The translations under genes and the position numbers were made by a program. A stretch of 12,883 nt of DNA from CAIYZT01 sp031385445 (GTDB taxonomy: Bacteria; Pseudomonadota; Alphaproteobacteria; Rhodobacterales; Rhodobacteraceae): NCBI GenBank assembly GCA_031385445.1, contig JANNBM010000059.1, positions 1-12,883 on the forward strand. Reading direction: 5' to 3'. The notes beneath the pieces were generated by a model that ran no database searches, was not told the DNA's origin, and was given only the letters and a program-made list of their open reading frames with translations. Within the stretch, counting starts at the first letter, position 1. Every line of letters starts with the position of its first letter. Below, piece by piece: positions 7,107-12,883 of this stretch.

Positions 7107-8510
7107 CTATTGCAACAGCGCCAAAACCGGGCTGTGGTTCAGCGCGGCATTGTCAGCGGCCATCACAGCGGCCGTATCCTCGAACACGTCCTTGACGGTT
7201 TTATCAGCCCCGGCATTCATCAAGGACGTGATCACGGCAGGGTCCTTGCCTGCCATGGCCGCAAACATCAGCGCGGTGGTTCCATCGGCATCGGTGGCAT
7301 TCACATCGACGCCCGCCGCGATGATCTGGTCAATCCGGGCCAGGGGTTGCCCGGCTTTCACCGCATAGATAAGCGCGCCGGCACCCGCCGCATCCACATC
7401 TTTCAGATCGCCGCCCTTTTCGATCAGCAGGTCGATCAGCGCGACCAGTTCCTTGCCGCCGTCGCTGGCCGGATCGTCGTTCTGGCGCGCCAAGGCCCGC
7501 AGCAGGGGCGTTTCGCCTTTGGCATTGGCGTGGGTGACGTCGGCACCGTCGTCAATGATGGCGCGGATGTTGGCGGGTTCGCTTTTGACCATCGCGACCA
7601 GCAGCGGCGAATTGCCCGCATCATCGGTGGCGTTGATGTCAAAACCTTCGTCCAGCAGCAGTTTCATGCTGTCCGGCTCGCCGTAGGTGGCGTTCAGGAC
7701 GATTGCGTTGGCCCCCTTTGGCGTTTGGGCTTGCAGATCAAAGCCCTTGGCCTTCAGGAATTCCAGCCGTTCCTTGTCAATACCCCATTGGCTGGCCAGC
7801 AAGATGCCCGACAGACCGTTGTTATCTGCGGCCATAGGATCCTCGCTCATCGCGTAGAATCGGTCCAACATGCCGCTCATCCCGCCGGCATAGGAAATCG
7901 ACATCATAAAGGCATCCTGTCCGTCGGCATTGATGCCAGTCGGATCTGACCCGGCGGCAATCATATCATCCAGCAACTTGCCCGCATCGGTTGACTGATG
8001 CCATGCCACAGCCCGCGCCGGGGTATCCCCCGATTGGCTTTGCGCGTTGGGGTCCAGCCCTTCGGCCAACAGGAATGTCAGCATCGCCGGATCGTAATGG
8101 TCGTTGTAAGTCAGCCAATGCAGCGCGGTTTCCTTGACATCATCCGCCGCCTTGAAATCGGCGCCCGCCGCTTTCAGCACCTGCAAAAGCTCCAGATTGC
8201 CGGCATAGGCCGCCTCAAGCGCCACGATAGCGCCCTTTTTGCCCGCAGGTTGGTTCACTGCGGCCCCGCTGGCGATCAGCAGTTTGATCACGTCAATCGG
8301 CGCATGGCCATCAATGGCGAAATGCAGCGGGTTTTCCCCGTATGGTCCGCGTTCATCCACGCGCGCGCCTTTGTCCAATTCAGCCTGAACCTGTGCCACG
8401 GTGGTCTTGTCGGTGAAGAAATTCGCATCCATCAGCGGGTTTTGGGCCATGGCCGCACCGCTGAAACCTGCGATGATGGCCAACGAGCCAAGGAGGGTTT
8501 TCAGTATCAT
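7107..8510 (-). CDS. Secreted ankyrin-repeat protein
   Basis: A 467-aa protein with a Sec signal peptide (cleavage predicted after A-A-M-A, residue 22), hence periplasmic. Behind it lie about nine to ten ankyrin repeats; clear ones begin near residues 58 (E-N-P-L-H-F-A), 127 (E-T-A-L-H-W-L), 160, 265, 298 (G-N-S-P-L-L-V-A), 331 (K-G-E-T-P-L-L-R-A-L), 376 and 409 (G-T-T-A-L-M-F-A-A), each ending in G-A/G-x-D-x-N/T. Ankyrin repeats bind other proteins; no catalytic domain or Cys is visible. It lies 27 bp after the reductase with an AAAGGA Shine-Dalgarno and 53 bp before apbE, so it is part of the flavin operon and may bind the DUF2271 or PepSY component. That partner is a guess from position. 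Periplasmic ankyrin proteins also occur next to catalase genes as stress-protection factors, which is an alternative role. Confidence 0.88.
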   Translation of the reverse strand: MILKTLLGSLAIIAGFSGAAMAQNPLMDANFFTDKTTVAQVQAELDKGARVDERGPYGENPLHFAIDGHAPIDVIKLLIASGAAVNQPAGKKGAIVALEAAYAGNLELLQVLKAAGADFKAADDVKETALHWLTYNDHYDPAMLTFLLAEGLDPNAQSQSGDTPARAVAWHQSTDAGKLLDDMIAAGSDPTGINADGQDAFMMSISYAGGMSGMLDRFYAMSEDPMAADNNGLSGILLASQWGIDKERLEFLKAKGFDLQAQTPKGANAIVLNATYGEPDSMKLLLDEGFDINATDDAGNSPLLVAMVKSEPANIRAIIDDGADVTHANAKGETPLLRALARQNDDPASDGGKELVALIDLLIEKGGDLKDVDAAGAGALIYAVKAGQPLARIDQIIAAGVDVNATDADGTTALMFAAMAGKDPAVITSLMNAGADKTVKDVFEDTAAVMAADNAALNHSPVLALLQ

Positions 8511-8537
8511 GTCATATCCTTTTCAAGGGGTTTTCGG

Positions 8538-10214
8538 TCAGTAGACGTCTTCCAGATAGCGACCGGTTGCTTTCAGCTCGGCCACGCTGGTGCCCAGCGA
8601 TCTGGCTATCGTTTCAATCTCATCTGCCACGGCATGGGCCATGCGGACCGATCCGCACACCATCACCGTGCCGCCCGCCCGCAGCCGTTCGGCCACCGAA
8701 GGGGCAGTTTCGCGCAGGCGGTCCTGCACATAGGTGCGGCCTTGGTGGCGCGAAAAGGCCGGGTAAAATGCGGTCAGCGCGCCGTTGGTTTGCCAATCCG
8801 TGATGGCGTTTTGCCAGTAAAAATCACTGTCCGGATGGCGCAGGCCAAAGAACAGGTCCATCGGGCGGCGCTTGGCATTGGCGCGGATCATGCCAGCAAA
8901 CGGCGCAATCCCGGTCCCGGCGCCGATCATGATGGTCGGGCGGCGGCGGGCAGGGCGGAAATCGGGGTTCGGCTCGACATAGGCGTCGATGCGGTCGCCG
9001 GGTCGCAAGGCCAGCAGGTGGTTGGAACAAATCCCGCCTTCAACCCGCGCGATGCACAGATCAACAAAGCCTTCGCGCGACGATGAGGCCAGCGAATACA
9101 GCCGCGCCACCGGATCGGCGGGGGGCAGAATCGCCATCAGATCGCCGGCCTGAAACCGGGGCAGCCGCGCCCATTTGCCCGGAGCCCGAAAGCGCAGGAT
9201 TGCGGCGGGCGCGTCGGTTGTGGCGCCAAAATCCTGCCGTTCCACCAATTCCAGCTTGCGGGTGCGCGGGCGGGGTGGGGTGTAATCCAGCACCAGATCC
9301 GGCAGGCCAAGCGCCGGACCAAGGCTGCGGCCCCAGGTGGCAAAGCTTTGGCCAGAACGGCGGTTGATATCGGCCATCGCCAATATGGGCGCGCGGCCCG
9401 TGACTGACAGGGCCGTGGCGCATTCCATCGCAAAGGAACAATAGTGCGGAAAGCTTTTGTCGCCAAAGCCCAGCACGGCGAACTGGCCGGCCCCGGTATA
9501 GCCGGGCAACCGCGTCAAAAACTGTGCGGCCCCAATGGGCGGCGCACCGTCGCCGTAGGTGGCGGCCAATATCAAAAGCGTGGCATCGGGCCGCAGCGCA
9601 TAGGTCGAATTCATCGCTCCCAGAAACACCGCCCGCCCCTGACGCTGCAACCGATCCGCAAGATGGGCGCCAAAGCCCCAGGTCGTGCCGGTTTCCGAGC
9701 CCACCAGAATGACCACATCCGCCAGCCCCGCCCGCACCATGCCGCGCGGGTGAGGGTGACGGCGGCGCAGCCAGATCAGCAACCCGGTGATGGTAAAAAA
9801 CGGCACCGACAGCGCGGCCAATCCGGCCACAGCGCCCCAGACCGAGGCGCCTTGCCCGGTGTGCAACAGCGTGAACAAATCCAGCGCACGGGTCCACATT
9901 GGCACCGAAGCCCTGCCCAGTATTGCGCCCGTAGAGCGATCAATATAGGTCAGATCGCCGCCCAGCCGCAGGGTGTAGACATCCCACCAATCGGCGGCGA
10001 TGGGAAAGGTCAGCTCGGTCAGATCGGCCAGTTTGAACGCGTCAAACACTGCCAGATCAAGCGCCGATACCTCAACCGCATCTGCCGCAGGCTGCATCAG
10101 GGTTTCAGGCGGCGGCGGACCAGCCGGGGCGGGCAGCACCCCTTGGGTCGCAAACGCCATCCAACAGCCCGAAAACACGGTGACAAACAGCGGCAGGATC
10201 ATCAAACGGCCCAA
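8538..10214 (-). CDS. Flavodoxin / ferredoxin-NADP-reductase part of a PepSY-membrane flavoreductase (frameshifted 3' part)
   Basis: The open frame gives 558 aa from a TTG at 10214, but the real gene probably begins in another frame at 10729. In this part: a membrane helix (about 3-22), periplasmic PepSY-like segment, L-L-H-T-G (116-120), a further helix (about 126-149), then a cytosolic flavodoxin domain with G-S-E-T-G-T-T (172-178) and A-T-Y-G-D-G-A-P (218-225). The FNR domain shows R-L-Y-S-L-A-S-S (FAD, 371-378), G-G-I-C-S (393-397), G-A-G-T-G-I-A-P-F (431-439, NADP), V-C-G-S and an aromatic C-terminus Y-L-E-D-V-Y as in sulfite and P450 reductases. Role: take hydride from NADPH and pass electrons through the membrane. 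Directly upstream of 10214 the same frame reads W-H-S-V-L-G-R, a PepSY helix start, which proves that the frame continues into the gene before it. Confidence 0.85.
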   Translation of the reverse strand: MGRLMILPLFVTVFSGCWMAFATQGVLPAPAGPPPPETLMQPAADAVEVSALDLAVFDAFKLADLTELTFPIAADWWDVYTLRLGGDLTYIDRSTGAILGRASVPMWTRALDLFTLLHTGQGASVWGAVAGLAALSVPFFTITGLLIWLRRRHPHPRGMVRAGLADVVILVGSETGTTWGFGAHLADRLQRQGRAVFLGAMNSTYALRPDATLLILAATYGDGAPPIGAAQFLTRLPGYTGAGQFAVLGFGDKSFPHYCSFAMECATALSVTGRAPILAMADINRRSGQSFATWGRSLGPALGLPDLVLDYTPPRPRTRKLELVERQDFGATTDAPAAILRFRAPGKWARLPRFQAGDLMAILPPADPVARLYSLASSSREGFVDLCIARVEGGICSNHLLALRPGDRIDAYVEPNPDFRPARRRPTIMIGAGTGIAPFAGMIRANAKRRPMDLFFGLRHPDSDFYWQNAITDWQTNGALTAFYPAFSRHQGRTYVQDRLRETAPSVAERLRAGGTVMVCGSVRMAHAVADEIETIARSLGTSVAELKATGRYLEDVY

Positions 10215-10729
10215 AACACTGTGCCATTTGTCGGCCCCCCTTCCCCGGATGGGTCCGGGAACAGGGCCTTGCGGATACCACCCAGCCGCCGCACCAACAG
10301 CACCGCGCCCGAGATCAACAGCGCCAGCATGGTCACTGCCGCCCCCAAGGTTACCGGCCGCGCGCTTGGACCAAGGTTCAGCGTGCTGTGCAGCCGCCGC
10401 ACCAGATCCATCAACGGACGGGGCCTGTCTACCCGGCCCAAACGCCCGCTTTCCAGATTGATCGGCACATCGCGCGACCCGCCGCCATCGGCGCCCCGCA
10501 GCATCACCCGGCCAGAATAATCAATGCGGATCCGGTCCACTTTGAAATTCGGCGTGCTTTTCGCAGCCATCCGCAGCACATCGCCAACCGACATATCCCC
10601 CACGGGGGCAATATGCCGGTCAAACTGCCGCAACACCGGGTCAATCGCAAGGATGGAGCCGGTGATGGACAAAAAGATCAGCAACAGACCCAAGGTCAGG
10701 GCCGGCCAGCGATGTGTCTGCCGCCACAT
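10202..10729 (-). CDS. PepSY membrane domain, N-terminal part of the flavoreductase (frameshifted 5' part)
   Basis: From ATG 10729 (four bases after the DUF2271 stop) 175 codons are open. Residues 8-28 form a membrane helix preceded by T-H-R-W, the usual PepSY-TM start; 40-100 are a periplasmic PepSY domain; L-H-S-T-L-N (113-118) and a second helix (about 125-147) follow. The His residues are possible heme b ligands, as proposed for this family. The family sequence is convincing to about residue 165 and then runs into ten unrelated residues and a stop at the G-run (10235-10240). The next domain continues in the shifted frame, so this and the 8538-10214 frame are one gene of about 730 residues. 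A start at 10762 is possible in frame but overlaps the preceding gene and adds residues with no family match. Confidence 0.8.
   Translation of the reverse strand: MWRQTHRWPALTLGLLLIFLSITGSILAIDPVLRQFDRHIAPVGDMSVGDVLRMAAKSTPNFKVDRIRIDYSGRVMLRGADGGGSRDVPINLESGRLGRVDRPRPLMDLVRRLHSTLNLGPSARPVTLGAAVTMLALLISGAVLLVRRLGGIRKALFPDPSGEGGPTNGTVFWAV
10235..10240 (-). other. Frameshift site: run of six G in the flavoreductase gene
   Basis: On the minus strand the gene reads GAA-GGG-GGG-CC. The N-terminal PepSY frame leaves the family at this run, and the frame needed for G-A-D-K-W-H-S-V-L-G-R begins with its last G. Seven Gs, or re-reading one G (-1), would give one unbroken protein. Possible causes are a sequencing or assembly error in a homopolymer, a real mutation, phase variation, or slippage by polymerase or ribosome. 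There is no classical X-XXY-YYZ heptamer, because the base before the run is A. Confidence 0.85.
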
Positions 10730-10733
10730 GTCG

Positions 10734-11219
10734 TTACAGCTTGAAACGGATGTAGCGCACATAGCCGGTGCCCGGTGTCTTGATGCGCTGGTTGGCGGTG
10801 ATCAGCGCGACCTCGGCGTCAGTTTGATGGTTTTCTTGCTGGTCAACCGAGGTTTCGATCCGCAGCGAATAGCCCGCGTCGATATACTTCGGGTCAATCT
10901 CCAGCCGCATTACATTGCGTGAACCCGACGGCGTTGATGCCCCGGTGATCGCATCCACATCCTCGGCATTGCGCGAGAAATAGCCAAACCAACGCGCGGT
11001 CTGCGGCCACCAGACTTTTTCCGGCCCCGACAGCCACAGGGTCTTTTCATACTTGCCCTCGGGGTTCACGAGGTACAGCGAGAAATAGGCCTCGTCGCCG
11101 ACATATTCGTTCATCTGAACCAGAACGATGGCCTCGCCCGCATGGGCGGCGCTGGCCAGAGCAAGGGTTGCGGCGCTGGCCAAAAGCATCCCGCGCAACC
11201 GGGAAATCGGTGAAGTCAT
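10734..11219 (-). CDS. Secreted DUF2271 protein, predicted covalent FMN carrier
   Basis: A 161-aa protein. The start at 11219 is chosen because an AAAGGA Shine-Dalgarno precedes it and a Sec signal peptide (about 9-27, A-H-A cleavage) begins at once; a longer frame to 11351 lacks both. The mature domain is of the DUF2271 type, which recurs next to PepSY reductases and ApbE. It carries D89-A-I-T-G-A-S95, matching the ApbE target pattern D-x-x-(S/T)-G-A-(S/T), so Ser95 is the predicted FMN attachment site. Studies of flavinylation across bacteria have listed DUF2271 among flavinylated extracytosolic proteins, as I recall. The protein would take electrons from the PepSY reductase, whose gene starts four bases after its stop. 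The terminal acceptor is unknown; copper or another metal ion is one possibility given the neighbouring operon. No Cys is present in the mature protein. Confidence 0.85.
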   Translation of the reverse strand: MTSPISRLRGMLLASAATLALASAAHAGEAIVLVQMNEYVGDEAYFSLYLVNPEGKYEKTLWLSGPEKVWWPQTARWFGYFSRNAEDVDAITGASTPSGSRNVMRLEIDPKYIDAGYSLRIETSVDQQENHQTDAEVALITANQRIKTPGTGYVRYIRFKL

Positions 11220-11295
11220 GGTCTTATCCTTTGTTGGGTGGAATGAAATGCAGCCTGCCGTAGGGGGCTGGCCGCAGGTTTGATCGCCGGGCGTG

Positions 11296-11799
11296 TCAGT
11301 TGACCCGGATTTGCGCGCGCCTTGAGCCCATAAGATTGGCCAGCGCGCCAAGCGTTGCCAGAAAGGCCCGAACGTCGCCGCCTTCGCACAGGATGATCGC
11401 CTGGGTCAGACTTTGCGCCGAGCTCGCCTGCCGGATCGCCTGCAAACTCGCCATGAACTGGCGTTCATCCCCGGTCAGCACCTGGCAGCAATCCGGGCAT
11501 TGCGGGTTGGAAAAGTGAAACACCGTACTGCGCGCGTAGCGCATCGCCTGAACCGCAGCCAGCGTCGCATAGGCCACTTCCGGCCCGCCCTGGCGCTGAA
11601 AGTGGTCGGCGGCAATCACCATTGCCGGAAGCCAGCCGTGGCCTTCGGGATAGGCAAATGTCTGAAAGTAATGACGGGCGATGGTCAGAATGACCATCTC
11701 ATCCGCGTCCAGCCCGGACTCCGCCAGCAATCGTTTTTGGGCGTCCGGCTGACTGTGGCAGTCTCGCCGGGAGTGGTCAGATTTCAGGCCTTTGTCCAT
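11296..11799 (-). CDS. Conserved-looking cytosolic protein with C-x-x-C-C, function unknown
   Basis: A 167-aa protein from ATG 11799; a TTG at 11805 could start it two codons earlier. No signal peptide or membrane helix is visible, so it is likely cytosolic. The middle and C-terminal parts look helical and Ala/Leu-rich. It has five Cys: C14, a cluster N-P-Q-C101-P-D-C104-C105, and C138, which could bind a metal or form disulfides. I do not recognise a family. It follows the 39-codon ORF with only two bases between stop and ATG, so it is translationally coupled, and it is 76 bp before the DUF2271 gene. A role as a sensor or maturation factor for the flavin system, or in metal binding, is possible from position only. 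Confidence 0.65.
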   Translation of the reverse strand: MDKGLKSDHSRRDCHSQPDAQKRLLAESGLDADEMVILTIARHYFQTFAYPEGHGWLPAMVIAADHFQRQGGPEVAYATLAAVQAMRYARSTVFHFSNPQCPDCCQVLTGDERQFMASLQAIRQASSAQSLTQAIILCEGGDVRAFLATLGALANLMGSRRAQIRVN

Positions 11800-11801
11800 G
11801 A

Positions 11802-11921
11802 TCAATGGCCCTGCGGCGCAGAAGATGTGTGCAGGCCGGCTCCTTCGCCAAATGCCGAGGCGAGCGTTTGAAAATGTATCAAGCCTGTAACGCCAATTCC
11901 AAAAATCTGATTGAACCGCAT
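11802..11921 (-). CDS. 39-aa leader peptide or small membrane protein
   Basis: ATG 11921 has the best Shine-Dalgarno in the window, AGGAG at 11929-11933 with seven bases spacing. The 39 residues start M-R-F-N-Q, have a hydrophobic stretch (about 6-24: I-F-G-I-G-V-T-G-L-I ...) and end H-T-S-S-A-P-Q-G-H. The TGA stop is two bases before the ATG of the next gene. It is the first ORF after the predicted promoter. It may be a small membrane or secreted peptide, or simply an upstream ORF whose translation controls the next gene. I know no family for it. An in-frame start at 12014 overlaps the promoter -10 and is not credible. Confidence 0.55.
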   Translation of the reverse strand: MRFNQIFGIGVTGLIHFQTLASAFGEGAGLHTSSAPQGH

Positions 11922-11928
11922 GTCAATG

Positions 11929-11933
11929 CTCCT
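11929..11933 (-). promoter_or_regulatory. Strong Shine-Dalgarno of the 39-codon ORF
   Basis: AGGAG on the minus strand, seven bases before ATG 11921. It decides the start of the small ORF and argues that the ORF is translated, since the two ORFs that follow in the transcript have weaker or different sites. Confidence 0.7.
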
Positions 11934-12005
11934 GCCTGAAAACCGTGATCCGCCACCGGATTGTTGATCTGTGCTGGCAGGGGGACTTCCTGACCCAACA
12001 CCCGC

Positions 12006-12034
12006 TATCAACAAAAGATTACAAAAAGAGTCAA
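12006..12034 (-). promoter_or_regulatory. Sigma-70-type promoter of the flavin operon
   Basis: On the minus strand TTGACT (12029-12034) and TTGATA (12006-12011) are separated by exactly 17 bases in an AT-rich island. The start of transcription would be near 12000, leaving a leader of about 80 bases before the 39-codon ORF. It fits the operon's position and direction. The spacer contains two 10-bp direct repeats beginning ACAAAA (12011-12030). Confidence 0.6.
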
Positions 12035-12048
12035 GATATAAGTTGACT
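12029..12048. promoter_or_regulatory. Inverted repeat AGTCAA-N8-TTGACT over the -35 (candidate operator)
   Basis: Two perfect 6-bp half-sites (12029-12034 and 12043-12048) lie 14 bp apart start to start and the left one coincides with the -35 element. A further AGTC follows at 12054-12057. A regulator bound here would touch the -35, so it could repress or activate the flavin operon. The regulator is unknown; no regulator gene of this operon is visible in the window except the CGNR protein fragment upstream. Confidence 0.4.
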
Positions 12049-12057
12049 AAAACAGTC

Positions 12058-12402
12058 GGAATTCAAGAATGAACGGCAAGAACCTGAAATGGCCCCCGCT
12101 GCCTCTCCCGCACCAGAAGGTTTGCCGACGTTTTCGCCCATAGCAGCGGCGCACCAGGGCTGGCGCTGTCACAACCCTAAGGTGGATCGGTTCTGCCGCC
12201 TGTAACGCAAGGGTTAGATCGGGCAAAAATCCGGGCAACTTGTTTTTCGTCATAAAGATCAGGCATTTGCTCTTTACCTCGGCCTGCGAAGCGCATGCAA
12301 AAGGATGTCTCATGGGCAGCACCGCGAAACTTTTCTGCCGTTTGCGGCTGTTCTGAAGCCCGTTTCCTGCGGCGGCTCCGAAGAATTCCTGGTCGGCTTC
12401 TT
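12058..12402. other. Intergenic stretch without a convincing gene
   Basis: About 345 bp between the CGNR gene stop and the promoter of the flavin operon. Several short open frames exist on both strands. The longest minus frame (12047-12322) would start without a Shine-Dalgarno and has no family features. Another minus frame beginning near 12264 with M-P-D-L-Y-D-E-K-Q-V has a possible GAGG upstream but ends after 29 codons; it could be a small protein or the start of a decayed gene. I see no tRNA, repeat array or insertion sequence ends. Confidence 0.4.
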
Positions 12403-12883
12403 TTAGACTGCGTCGCTCTGATGGCGGTTTCGCGACCGATGCATTTCAACTTTGTGGCGGTTGCCGCAGGTCGCCATGTTGCACCACCTGCGCCCGCGTC
12501 CACGGCCGGAATTCAAAAATAGCCATGTGCACCGCTCGCACTGGCTTAGTCGTTCCCTATCCGGCGATCTTAGAAAGTCATCCAGCATCAACGCGAATAA
12601 ATCCTGATGGTGATGATCAGATTTCTGGTTGGCGCGCCAGATCGTCGATGAAGTGGCTATATCAAATGTGGCCCTCTGTAGTGCGCTCTTGAGGCAGTGC
12701 TCTACCGCTTGGAGGTCAGCGTTTGGCGCGGCTGTGGTTCCCAACGTTGCCAGCAATACCCGGTATGCGGCGTCGCGAAACGCGATGACCGCGCCGAAGG
12801 ATGCTTGCGACAGGGCCGGGTCAGCCGATGTCTTGGTGCCAAGCGCGCTCGCTTCGATCCACGACGCAAGGTCCGTTGGCACC
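12403..12883 (-). CDS. CGNR zinc-finger regulator, ABATE-type (5' end outside window)
   Basis: The frame is open to the window edge; the GTG at 12880-12882 is not taken as the start because residues just after it (D-L-A-S-W-I-E-A) match the interior of the N-terminal ABATE domain, which normally begins some 30 residues earlier. An alpha-helical middle is followed by the zinc-finger signature C-E-R-C-T-W-L-F (115-122 of the visible part) and R-R-W-C-N-M-A-T-C-G-N-R (131-142), with C115, C118, C134 and C139 as zinc ligands. Proteins of this family are thought to be DNA-binding regulators, often of stress genes, as far as known. It is on the same strand as the flavin operon and ends 355 bp before its promoter, so it might regulate it, but it is more likely a separate unit. 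Confidence 0.85.
   Translation of the reverse strand, partial: VPTDLASWIEASALGTKTSADPALSQASFGAVIAFRDAAYRVLLATLGTTAAPNADLQAVEHCLKSALQRATFDIATSSTIWRANQKSDHHHQDLFALMLDDFLRSPDRERLSQCERCTWLFLNSGRGRGRRWCNMATCGNRHKVEMHRSRNRHQSDAV

Noticed and set aside
10235..10240. Classical programmed -1 ribosomal frameshift
   Set aside because: The bases before the run do not make an X-XXY-YYZ heptamer, so error, mutation or polymerase slippage are simpler explanations. Kept only as a possibility.
11220..11351. Longer start for the DUF2271 gene at 11351
   Set aside because: It overlaps the preceding gene, has no Shine-Dalgarno and would bury the signal peptide behind 44 unrelated residues.
12047..12322. 91-codon minus-strand frame upstream of the promoter
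   Set aside because: No Shine-Dalgarno, Arg/Phe-rich end without family features, and it runs into the promoter region. It might be remnant coding DNA but cannot be supported as a gene.
12177..12503. 108-codon minus-strand frame overlapping the CGNR gene
   Set aside because: Most of it overlaps the zinc-finger coding sequence in another frame; only the last 29 codons have a possible start and they show no known family.
1..12883. CRISPR arrays, tRNA or rRNA genes, insertion sequences
   Set aside because: No regularly spaced repeats, no tRNA-like cloverleaf, no transposase-like frame or terminal inverted repeats were seen on either strand.

Overview
The window is high-GC DNA read mainly on the minus strand. 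It looks like an alphaproteobacterium, most likely of the Rhodobacteraceae; this is inferred from GC content, codon use and gene families, with no rRNA or marker gene to confirm it. There are two adjacent gene clusters, both transcribed from high to low coordinates. The plus strand holds only a gene tail and a small holin-like gene at the left edge (1-354).

Cluster A (about 12034 down to 6163) is a predicted extracytosolic flavin electron-transfer operon. A good sigma-70-type promoter (-35 at 12029-12034, -10 at 12006-12011) overlaps an inverted repeat. It is followed by a 39-codon ORF with a strong Shine-Dalgarno, a 167-aa cysteine-containing protein of unknown function, and a secreted DUF2271 protein carrying the ApbE-type flavinylation motif D-A-I-T-G-A-S. 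Next come a PepSY membrane / flavodoxin / ferredoxin-NADP-reductase fusion, a secreted ankyrin-repeat protein, and an ApbE FMN transferase. The expected flow is cytosolic NADPH to FAD/FMN on the reductase, across the membrane through the PepSY domain, to FMN held covalently by DUF2271. The reductase is split in two frames at a six-G tract; one extra G would rejoin it. The ApbE has no visible export signal although its likely target is exported.

Cluster B (about 5963 down to 485) is a copper/silver export operon: a small secreted Cys/Met-rich protein ending in R-P-P-K-L, a YtkA/FixH-like secreted Met-motif protein, a CusB adaptor with two heavy-metal-binding domains, and a CusA RND pump with all three copper/silver-binding methionines. 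The last three overlap by 4 bp. The 123-bp gap after the first gene can fold into a long-range stem that joins its stop codon to the start region of the next gene. Together with the Pro-Pro C-terminus, this resembles the copper-responsive CutF leader of Rhodobacter capsulatus. No CusC outer-membrane channel is in the window.

Right edge: the C-terminal part of a CGNR zinc-finger regulator (12403 onward), then about 350 bp without a convincing gene. Left edge: the tail of an unidentified gene, a holin-like ORF and a hairpin-rich convergent spacer with a plus-strand terminator. The most interesting points are the predicted CutF-like translational switch, the pairing of a flavin redox operon with copper export, and the G-tract frameshift in the reductase.
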